64,000 nt of DNA, from positions 61,500,911-61,564,910 of the forward strand of contig OX419760.1 of NCBI GenBank assembly GCA_948567375.1. The letters are read 5' to 3'. The stretch is from Lunularia cruciata. Lineage: Eukaryota > Streptophyta > Marchantiopsida > Lunulariales > Lunulariaceae. The position numbers and the translations under genes are program-made. Positions within the stretch are counted from its first letter, which is position 1. Every line of letters starts with the position of its first letter. Under the pieces are notes generated by a model. The model ran no database searches and was not told where the DNA came from. It saw only the letters and a program-made list of their open reading frames with translations. Below, piece by piece: positions 54,660 to 64,000 of the stretch.

Positions 54660-57600
54660 ATGGCGGCAGCTGGGGCAGCACAGTGGGTCCAAGCTACTGT
54701 TGACAGCAATGGTCTCGCAACTATCACTTTGGATCGCCCCAAAGCTCTCAATGCTATGAATCTAGGTCAGTGTTCCTTAACTTAAAATGGAGCTGGTCTT
54801 GATATGCCATGAAAGAAGGCCGAAGAATCTAGCGCTGAGTGTGCATGGATGCTTAACCCTACCTGTTTTCAACGCCTGAAATGTCAAGTTCAATTCTGCA
54901 AGGTGGTGTATACCTTCAGCGATGTCCACTCATGTTATGGTTCAAGCCGTTGGTCAAAGTTCGGCTCCCCCATACGATGCACTCGGAGCTGGAACTTCTT
55001 TATGTGGCTACCATTGCCCTGCATGCTCTCCTTAGCAGTAATTTTCATTGTACGAAGAAGGGTCCATATTCGCCATTTAAGAAGATACTGAAAATGGGGC
55101 TTCAACTGGTCATCATCATGAAGCAAACGCATCATAGAATGAATTGCTAGTTCTTACAGCCTGTAAGATCTTGCTCTGGATTTTAATTTAAGTAATTACC
55201 GTGAACCTACCATGTTAGAATTGAGTGGATCATCAAAGTTAGCAGGCCCTTGCTGTTCAATCTACAACAAGCAATCTAAGAATTTCTGCTCGGCTTATTA
55301 AAGCCACTAGGATTATCAACGAGCAACCTGAAGTTATTTGGTATGACTCTAATTTGGCCATTTAGCTGTATTCAATCAGAAGGACAGCTTCACATTTAAG
55401 ATCAGTCACTGTGACGTTGTCATACGCAACGATCTATATCCTTAAAGTCTTGTACCTGCCCGCACACATAAGCATTGTAGCTTATTATCCTGTATCAGCC
55501 TTTAATTTCCAATCACTTTGTATCGACAATCCCATTCAAGCTGAGAATTCCATGGTCTGTGACAAATTTAACTTTCTGTGTAAAGAAAGCTTCCTTTACA
55601 TTCATATTGTTCGGGAATTTATTTTGTAGCAGTAAGAGCCACACAATTCCACGAGGTTATGCCTTAATGTTGGTTGGGATGTTGCATGCAGAGATGGACA
55701 TTATCTATAAAAGGCATCTGAACGAGTGGGCCACCCAACATGCAGTGAGAGCCGTGCTGATACAAAGCAGCACTCCTCGTGCCTTCTGCGCAGGTGAAGT
55801 TCGTTCGTTCATCCACATGAGTTTGGTCATGCAGCTAATCTCCTGGCTACCATCATGATTGACAAAGTGGAGGAGAACCCTGATTTCTTATTCAGTGTAC
55901 TTTGCAAGGTTGAAGCCTGGCTAGGTACCTGTACTTCTGATGTGTCAATGTACACGCGAGTGGGTGACCTGATCACGTCGTTTGTCATATGCTAGCCAAG
56001 ACGTTTAAGTATCCTGCTTCAAATCTGTCATTTGTTAAGTAGGAAGTTGTGCTGCTTTATTGCAGGGATGGATATAAAGGGTGTAGCTGCAGCTGTTCAA
56101 GAAGACAAAGCCTCTACATTACCACATCAGGTCGTTAACAGCTGTTACCAAAGAGCGCTCAGTAGGCCGTTAGAAAGTAGTGGGGAAGGAGGGAAACGTG
56201 AGATGTCATGGCCATCTGCTGGAAGTGCAACGAGCATAAAGTGGGAGTGAAGCATAGTGGTGTGAATGTGTTAAATGCTTGACCGTAGTCCCGAGTTAAA
56301 AGAAGAGCCCAGGAAGGTAAGCCTGGGTGGAGAAAGCGAGGAAATCGTGTATCTTAGCGTTGCGAGAGGTCCTTGAGGACAGCTGTTGGAGTCTAGATTT
56401 GAAAGCAGCTCTCCACTGGGTTGCAGGTGGGGATATTAAGCAGATGCACAACCTTGAAAATGGAATGGGAATGTTCGAAACTTCTTTGAAGGTGGTTTCC
56501 TTGGTCCTCGCAAAAGTTTCCGAATTTAACTGTCTTAGATGTCTTAATTTTTTCTTCTGTGTATTTCACTCGAGTTTTTCTTCACTATTCAGAACTGACG
56601 TCATACTACGTACTGATAAGTATGCTGTACCCGAACTGGTTTCCATATACCGGAGTCACGTTTCTCTTTTGTTGGTACTTGTCCGCGGTTTCTGGTTTTT
56701 TGCTTTCCCACTAATTTTGTCGAATATCTATCTTATTCAGGTTTTTGAGGCAGAGTACAGCTTAATATGTGACATCTCCACCTATACGAAGCCCTACATT
56801 TCTTTGATGGATGGTATTACAATGGGATTCGGAATCGGCCTCTCAGGCCATGGTCGCTACCGCGTAGTTACTGAGGTGCCGAATATGTATACCTATTTCC
56901 CTGCTCAAGAGCTCGTGGTTTCTGCGCTCTGTAAACTGGCTGTGCTACCAATTTCGGATTGAGCTGCTTTGAGTAGCACTGACCATTAAGAACACCTCTC
57001 TGTACCTGTTTCAGAGGACAGTGCTGGCAATGCCCGAAAACGGGATTGGTTTGTTTCCTGACGTTGGCTTCGCTTACATAGCTGGACGAAGTCCTGGAGG
57101 AGGTGCTGTCGGTAAGCTACTGTCGACCAACATTGCTGGGTGATGTAAAGGATGGGTTGCAGTCTGTCAAATAATCTTTATCATTCTCTCTGTTCGACTT
57201 ACAATAACTAAAGGAGATTTAATCTGCAGGTTGTTTCTTCTTCGCTCCTTCAGCTCTTTTCTAGAGCTCAATATCTCACGGAAACGGTTTTTTCACTGGC
57301 CGCTGATCCTTCTGCGCTGCTCTCTCTATATATGGACTATCAGCTTGTTGATATGGATGTTTGATGCTTTGCAGGGCTATATCTTGCTTTGACAGGTGCC
57401 AGAATCAGCACTCCAGCCGATGCTTTATATGTGGGCGTGGCTAGCCATTATGTTCCGTCGGATGCTTTGCCTTCTCTGAAGGAATCTCTTCAGGAGCTAG
57501 ATCTGTAAGATTCTCTTTTCCAAGATCAAATGAAGACTAGTTAATCGTTCAAAGTAGATGATCTAATTACTTCTAAAGCTGTCATTACTTGATGCCGTGA

Positions 57601-58766
57601 TGATCAGACACACTGGGTACTGTCTGTCAATAAGCAAGGCTATCAGGTACAAAACTAAAGTTTGTCTTTGGTTCCGTTGGCTGTTTCTTATCTTGTCAGA
57701 TCAGGGGATGCACATCAGAAGGTGGAAGAGTTGCTTGCAAAGTACGGCAAGAATCCGGATACGGAACCCAAGCTCAAAGGCCTCCTACCATCGATCACTG
57801 CCTGCTTTGGAGCGAATAAGTCAATCACAGATACTATCGATGCTCTGAAGGCAGAGCAGGATTCAGGAGACTCTACAGGTGTATATTTTCTGCTGCCCTC
57901 CCTTTTATCTTGCCATTTTAACCGACTGATTTTTCGAATTATATTGAACTTGTGATTAAGCAACTAGAGCCTTCAGCTGCTGATATCTAGCTTCTCCTCT
58001 TATTAAGATGTTGTATTGGCGTGATGACAGTTGCTGAATGGGCAAAGGGAGCACTAGAGGGGCTTAAGAAGGGCGCTCCTTTGAGTCTGTATGTGACCCA
58101 AAGACACTATGCAGCTGTAGCAGCAGCTGCTTCGAAGAACGATGATTCTCTTGCTCAGGTAGGAAGTTAAAGGCACTTCTCCTTTTTGTTAATCTCTTGA
58201 TGTAATACAGATGCCAGCTAAAGGGGTGGTTCATTACATGAGTGGAAGTTTCGGATGCTCACACCAATGCGAAAGACATTGCCTAACTTTTTGATATTGT
58301 TCGTGTATCTGGACTTCAGATTGAGGGAGTTATGAGGACGGAGTATTCTCTCGGCACCAAGACCGCCTTGCGAAATGACTTCCTTGAAGGTGTCCGAGCG
58401 GTTCTCATCGACAAGGATCAGGTACTTCTCACAGAAGTTTTTGTCAGAGGATGTTGGGCCAGAATATTGTATGTCTAGTCATCTGAACCAGGTGTCCAAT
58501 CATCTTGAGTCACAATTATTTTGGGACTTATGATCACAAACTTTAGAACTTCCAGAGATGAAAATCTCAACGGGCGGCCCCTTTTCAAATACAAGCTGTA
58601 GCGCTTAGAGCAGGAAGTAGGATTTAGGATTATAAAAGGTCTTGGGTTGATAAAGTGACTCTCCTTGCAGAAACCACGGTGGCAACCTGCAACTGTTGAA
58701 GAGGTAGACCAGAAGGAGTTGGAGGAGGTCCTTACTCCTCTTGTTGGCCACTCACCTCCTTTCTGA
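54660..58766 (+). CDS. CHY1: 3-hydroxyisobutyryl-CoA hydrolase (CHY1/HIBCH type), 10 exons
   Basis: Exons read as 54660-54765, 55692-55793, 56066-56130, 56741-56875, 57015-57111, 57375-57504, 57700-57878, 58031-58158, 58320-58421 and 58671-58766. All have GT-AG introns, and they join in frame to 379 residues, the usual family length. The enzyme belongs to the crotonase superfamily and hydrolyses 3-hydroxyisobutyryl-CoA in valine breakdown. Visible signatures: [14 protein letters not shown] near residue 25; RAFCAGMDIKG (oxyanion hole, family FCAGGDV); [39 protein letters not shown] with catalytic Glu and Asp. The C-terminal half has the HIBCH-specific [13 protein letters not shown]. The protein ends GHSPPF, without the peroxisomal SKL-like signal of Arabidopsis CHY1, and has no clear mitochondrial presequence. 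The symbol is by similarity; a paralogous family member is possible. Confidence 0.92.
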
Positions 58767-59950
58767 AGTGGGTGTTTCAGTGACGTTATTGCAGTGAAAA
58801 CACTTGTGTATCGCAAGCACTCTAGTTATGAGATGTGAGCGTGCTTGATGGACGGTAAACCTTTACCGGTTCGTTGACCATGGCATGTGTTGACAGAGGT
58901 GAATAATCATATATCTTAGCTATCTTCCAGCTCTGGTCTGCAGGTTACAACTGCGATAGAGATGATCAAGTCTTTGCTGTACAGAGGACTAGGGTGTAAA
59001 TAAGACTAATTGCCCCCTACGGGCCTCAATTCCTCCTTTATGAGATTTCTTAATCTGGTCAGAAGATGTTATCTGCATTAGAGGGACTGCGTTTCTCTGA
59101 TTGGAGTGGACGAACTTTAGAAATGGTCCTATTGTGGATAATCGTCCTTTAGCGTGAGAGTATAACTTCTAGGATTCTCCTGTGAATTGCTTCTCACTTC
59201 CCAGATGGCAGTTTGCTAGTAGAACAAGTCCTGAACTTGGCACACATTGTACCCGGACTTGTACGAAGGTCATAGTCTTCTCTTGTACAAATATAGCCAA
59301 CTTTTAGGTGTTCCGTTTTACCCCTCTTGGCTCAAAGTTGTCAAATCCGAGTACTGGATGTTCAGCCAATCCTCAATATGGTTACCATAGATTCGCGTTT
59401 GATCTGGACGACAGTCATCTCCTGGGTGCGGTCTGTGTCACACAGCCCATCGTCCAGTTGAGTGATCGATTATTTTGTTTCTAGATCTTCGTCGGTGACA
59501 CTACAGCCAATGTGTTTGATAAAGTCACGAGGTTGTTCCTGTTCAAGATTCCATCTATCTTTCCCCATATTATGTCCCTCGTACGCAGTTCACTGTTCTT
59601 CATTGTATCTAGCGACCGATTAATCGGAAGGTGAAAAAATATGTTGTCAACACCAACACCAACACCAACACCAGCATCGCACGTACTGGACCCTGATTCA
59701 TTCAATGGCTGAGGAGCCGAACATTTAAGCTTTTCTAAAGTGACTGGTGTTATTCCTATCTTCTTTGATTTCGTCAGCTCTGCCCAACAAGATCAATGTG
59801 TCTATCCAGGCTCGGTAGGGTACCGATCGAGCTTCAGGTAGGTCACTTCCACCTCGGTCAGACTGCGTAGAAATTAGGTTCTTCTTTTTCTTCTTTGCCC
59901 CAAGATTCTGGTGTCTTCGTACAAGTTCCAGCGGCAGCAGTGAATACTCA
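58767..59950. other. HIBCH 3' flank and intergenic region
   Basis: Probably includes the HIBCH 3' UTR (AATAATCATAT at about 58902 could serve as a weak poly(A) signal). An AACACC hexamer microsatellite is at about 59646-59680. No other gene is seen. Confidence 0.5.
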
Positions 59951-59989
59951 TCTTGTTTCCATTCACGCCTGATGCTTTCCTGGAACAGG

Positions 59990-61460
59990 GCTATGTACTT
60001 TTTCTTAAAAGCATCAAAAAGCTTCTGCGGAAAGCCACCGAAAGTCCTGGTGAACGGGGTTTACATAAATTTCTTCTCGCCATGCGTATAGCGAAAGTCG
60101 TTTTCTCGCATGATAAGTTTTGCAGAAACGCTAGCTTTTTTGGTGTAGGTTTGCTCATCTCACTTTTGTGTGGATGCAATTCCGTTATTATGGCCTTTAA
60201 GTCGTCCACTCTCGAGTGTATCTCCTCTAGCTTTGAGGTCAAGTTGAAAGTCACGAGTGCCGATCTGAGCTCATCTGCGGTGGCCACTAAGCTTGCCACC
60301 AAGACAATCTTCTCGAGGACCCGGAACCTTACCCAATTCTGAGACGAGGAGGGAAAACCTTGGGAAGTCATAAACAGGAGTTTTACTGAGGTTGATAATA
60401 AGTAGGTGTATGTCTTTGTTGTTTTCAAGTGCCTTCAGCCCAAATGGGTAGAAAGGGAACTCATTGCGTTGAAAGGATTTATGCTGAACTGCCCGCAGGC
60501 AATTGAGTCTGAATTGAGCATGCCGCACAGCCCACGAGACATGTGCCAACCACTGGAGAAGGAATATCCCTGCCTGTTGAGTCAGAACCTCTTGACTATC
60601 TCTCTCCTTCTTATGCTGCTCAATGTGCAGAATAAATGCATCTGCCGTCAGCTTCATTGTTCGCCTGAATGTGCGTTGCGTGTTCAACTCCAAGAGGTAC
60701 CCAAAACCGTTTAGAATTCTAGACTTGGCTTTCTGCAAGTTCGGTTCTTTCACCTGAGCTGGTGTCCGATTAGTATAGCCCCCAATTTCCCAGTAGTGAA
60801 CACATACCTGCCTGCAGGTCCGAGAGTTCTTCCTCGCAAAGCACTAGGGCTTGGACGAAGGTGTTATGATCCTCCATCATGACCGTTGATTGATTAGCAA
60901 AATCATAGCGCCTACTTGAGGCCATCTTCAGGATTTCTCGAAAATAAGTGAGGAGTTTCTTTCGCAGATCTCTACAGAGGTCTCGTCTTTACCATCACCA
61001 AAGGATTTTTGAATCTCTGGTAGTTTGATAAGGGCTGGTGTCATTTGCTCAGGTTCAGCATGGAGAATCTTCTGCATTTCAATCCACCGCCGGCCAAGGA
61101 GGAGCCTAGTTTTGCTATCTTTGATGAGTTGAAGCTGTGAGGGATACTTCGGGTCGCCATCGAAAGGAAGCACGATGAAGCTTACAGGATCGTCATCCTC
61201 CTCACAGCTGCACTCATCGCATATATCCCTTGCATGCTGCTGGCAGTAAGAAATATTGTTTAGCCTGATGAAGCACATTGTTCTGTCCTCAGCTTTGACC
61301 GCTTACCTCCATTGTTCTCAAACGGTTCATGGCAGATTGATAGATCTCCTCCATTATATTCCAACACTGCACGGTAGGAGGATCAAATTCTCGTCTCTGA
61401 GAGAAGTAGAGGTGATTGATGTTCCCCACAAACCCTCGTTTCAGTCTTGTCGAAGGATGT
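59990..61460 (-). CDS. Possible unrecognised spliced gene on the - strand
   Basis: Coding-like blocks in order on the - strand: about 61460-61310 (SQRREFDPPTVQCWNIMEEI, ending RLRTME before GTAAGC), 61245-60930 (ARDICDECSCEEDDDPVSFI to LLLGRRWIEMQKILHAEPE), 60975-60815 in another frame (LRKKLLTYFREILKMASSRR), 60753-60271 (PNLQKAKSRILNGFGYLLEL, ADAFILHIEQHKKERDSQEV, AGIFLLQWLAHVSWAVRHAQ) and 60360-59990 (ASLVATADELRSALVTFNL, EEIHSRVDDLKAIITELHPH). Plausible donor and acceptor sites separate some blocks. Exon boundaries are uncertain, and no known family is recognised. Helical, charged composition. It converges with HIBCH. It could be a decaying gene. Confidence 0.4.
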
Positions 61461-61785
61461 AAAACCCACTACGCCAAACTAAGTTTATCGTAACTGACTT
61501 TCAGAATGCCTTTGTACCTTTTCTGAACATCGGAAGTAGATAAGTTCTGTCCGCTAAGGGTCCATTCTCGCTTCTATTGCCTCCACATTAGGAACCAGCT
61601 ATTCAGACCGGGGCGCCTGCCTTAGTGCTACGTAGATGGTGCTAGTGATACACAAGAGTGTGGATTCTACCACATGATCGGATCATTCTGAAAGCAGTGC
61701 GAGAATTAGCACTCCACAGGGGTACCAACAGTCGAGTTACATTTAGAATGACACGAGAAATATCCACGAAAATTATTAGAGCAAT

Positions 61786-61960
61786 TTCACAATATGACCG
61801 GTTTCGGGCGGAATTTCATTATATAACCCTGTTTGCGGGTATTTCACCATATAACCCTGTTTCAACAAATTCGCTGTAGTATGACTGCCCACAAGAGTCT
61901 GCGGGTGAGAGTACCCCGTGAAATTGACCGTGAGAGTCTGCCCGTGAAATTAATTCTGAG
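61786..61960. repeat. Short tandem repeats of about 28 bp
   Basis: ATTTCACCATATAACCCTGT with TT(T/G)CGGG repeats three times (61786-61865). It is followed by two copies of GAGAGT(C/A)(T/C)... CCGTGAAATT (about 61910-61950). Confidence 0.65.
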
Positions 61961-62179
61961 GTACCTTCGGGTAAAGATCTCTGCACCTAAAGTGGTGTGG
62001 TGATTCCCATTTCGACATAATTCTCTTTTTCTTTTAGATGCGGAACTCTACAACACCGGACCTTAGAGATCAGCTGTAATAAAACCAAAATTTGGAATCG
62101 ATGTTCATTTCAGTTTTGATATTTAAAACAGATGCTATAATGGGTTTGAAAACTCAAGACAGTGCGCTAAAGTCAAAAA

Positions 62180-64000
62180 GAGATTCCGTGAATTCCACTG
62201 GCGGAGAGGCAGCGGGAGAGTGTGGAGACGGGAGAAGAGAGGGAGAGGAGAAGTGAGAAGACATATCTATAATATAATATCGTAGGGCTCTTTAGCATAT
62301 AACACTCGAGTAAAGATTTTTTAGTTTCTCAATCTCTATTCTATTCTATTGGTACCTAGATTGAAAACTATGGAGTTATTGAGTAAAAATTTATGAGAAT
62401 TTTACATTTTTTTTTAGGGTTTAGAGTGATCATCGTACATTGATATGGGTTGAGAATTTTTATTTTTAATTATTTGATTTTCATAATTAAATTCCATGAA
62501 AATTTAATTTGAAAATTATAGAGATAGAAATAGAAAGTGATGAAAGTTATAATTTTTAGGGCTTTTAGGGTAGTTTATAATTTGAAAGATTATTTTCTTA
62601 TGTGAGCTGGATGTGAAAGGTTGTGGTTTTGTAGATATAGGGAGATATAGAAAAGAACATCATGTGTTATTATTATTATTTTTGTGCTAACTATGGTTAC
62701 ACCTTCCCATGTGGGGTTGTCTAGAGTGGCTCAATATACACCACGTCCGGTGTGTCACCAACGTTTTACTTTGCAAAGGGTAAAGACCCATGTGGGAAGG
62801 ATGCACAAGACATATGATTGGACCACTAGGGATGCTCGAGTGCGATGAGCATCCATATCGACAATAGTGACACTCGAGATTGTGCATGCTTCTTTTATCC
62901 CTTTGTTGATCGATCCAAGGATACCGATCGAGTCGTGGGAGTGGTTAGCTTCTCAAGCAGGTTGCATTTTAGGGTTATTTGAGATTAGTTTTCCATGTCC
63001 ACGTCTATTCATAGGCCCCGCACACTCCATGATGAGGCTAGGCAGACTTTTCAGCTACCACTTGATCGTTTGGCACATGATCCCTTGGACGAGTTAGCAT
63101 GGTTCCTATTCCTCTTACTCCCTTGATGGTGTCTTCATTATGCTAGAAGGGGACGTGCGGTGCATAGAGAAGTGGTTGTTAGATTTTGTCAATTTCAAGT
63201 GGAGGATTGGGCAGCCTTTCAGGAGGAGTCTGTTAGGGCTACAAGATTTAAGAGACAAGCATCGCCACATGATACCACAGAGTCCACTCAATTACGACGG
63301 TGTAGGACATTGGGTCGAGCAAGAGAGTTTAGTAGAGTAGCACAAGCACTACACCCTTTGTCTATGGCGAGTCTTATTGATGAGACTATCTCTTCCCTAC
63401 GCTCACTACATCCTGTAGTAGTAGAGGGACTACCACTAGAGGTCTTAGATTATCAGCCTGAGCAGCCTTATGTCTTGATAGGTTGTTATTTGCACAAGCA
63501 TTGTGCACTACCCTCGCCTTTCCTCAAGAGGCTTGTCGAGGATGGTTTATGAGCACCTTAGAGATTACTTCCAAGCAGATGAACCTTCTAGTGGTTTTAT
63601 CGAGTTGTTTCAGGTGGCTACAACAGTCGCGAGAGGAGACATTCCTATGGCTATTAGTCGGGTGTTAGGTGCTAGTCAACTTCTTGCAATGGAGAAGGAC
63701 ACGAGGGACATTAGACCAATTGCTATTTGAGAGATCTTTTTGCTTTTGGTCAATCGTACCATTGTCCTTCAACATCGTTCTCACTTTTGACAGCACCTTA
63801 GTCCACATCAGTTTGGAGTAGCTACACTTGGAGGATGTGAGGCTATATCTCTAAGCATTAGGGCACTCCTAATTATCCATCCAGAGTGGATCGTCCTATA
63901 GGTGGATGTTGAGAATGCTTTTAATAGCGCCTTACAAGCATCCATCTTTAGAGAGCATAGGGAAGTTGGTGGATCCTTGGCAAGTCTCATACCTTTTGTG
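62180..64000 (+). mobile_element. Copy C of the R2-like non-LTR retrotransposon (runs off the window)
   Basis: 5' UTR (about 62180-62690) aligns with that of copy B (GGGAGAGTG(T/C)GGAGACGGGAGA near the start, ATTGGTACCTAGATTGAAAA). A broken ORF follows: the zinc finger has lost its first Cys (PRPVCHQRFTLQRVKTHVGR). Conserved central blocks follow, then RT with FGVATLGGCEAISLSIRALL and VDVENAFNSALQASIFRE, the block holding the first catalytic Asp. Several stops are present, for example TGA at 63727. The YxDD box and C-terminus lie beyond the window. Confidence 0.75.

Noticed and set aside
59481-59705. ORF with a Gly-Val repeat on the - strand
   Set aside because: Encoded by an AACACC microsatellite; no supporting context.

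Overview
The window is eukaryotic nuclear DNA from a land plant, most likely not an angiosperm (fern, lycophyte, bryophyte or gymnosperm). The grounds are a spliced ten-exon plant-type 3-hydroxyisobutyryl-CoA hydrolase gene, Ty3/gypsy elements with Met-tRNA primer sites and a chromodomain, and an R2-like endonuclease-bearing non-LTR element. The species cannot be fixed from sequence alone. About 85% of the window is nested, mostly decayed transposable elements.

Layout. 1-8609: an old + strand Ty3/gypsy element whose pol carries a cytosine-5 DNA methyltransferase (DNMT) domain between protease and reverse transcriptase. It is split at 3862-6982 by a non-coding insertion called E4 here. 8610-8790: a fragment of the same non-coding family (E3). 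8791-9828 and 31443-32728: two halves (P0, P1) of one coiled-coil-encoding element of a second family (M/P), separated by a 21.6-kb insertion, E1 (9829-31442). E1 itself hosts a chromovirus with two LTRs (10376-19762, interrupted by the complete M-family element M1 at 13127-16898), an 88-bp minisatellite (19763-21286) and a very young Ty3/gypsy element, gypsy-2 (21725-29525, LTRs differing at about two positions). 32729-39272: M/P copies P2 (+, split by E2 at 33764-35418) and M3 (-), joined tail to tail. 39273-44721: a + strand gypsy-2 fragment split by the complete element M2 (39720-43915), which itself carries a chromovirus solo LTR (41840-42250). 44722-47350: a decayed - strand chromovirus fragment. 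47351-54276: AT-rich DNA with copies A and B of the R2-like element. 54660-58766: the only clearly intact host gene, 3-hydroxyisobutyryl-CoA hydrolase. 59990-61460: a possible unrecognised - strand gene. 62180-64000: R2-like copy C running off the window.

How things relate. The elements act on each other rather than as a pathway: most coding copies are broken by younger insertions or by stop codons that look like C-to-T changes in CAA, CAG and CGA codons, as expected from deamination of methylated cytosine. Five points stand out. (1) A retrotransposon carries a DNMT domain. (2) The non-coding E family has LTR-like ends and 4-bp target duplications that all centre on CG. (3) The M family has about 3.78-kb full-length copies with TG...CA ends and 5-bp duplications, but no LTRs and no integrase, and encodes a long coiled-coil protein. 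(4) The chromovirus LTR is packed with heat-shock-element arrays. (5) P2 and M3 form a large inverted repeat that could give hairpin RNA. All coordinates and translations were read by eye; no alignment or database search was run.
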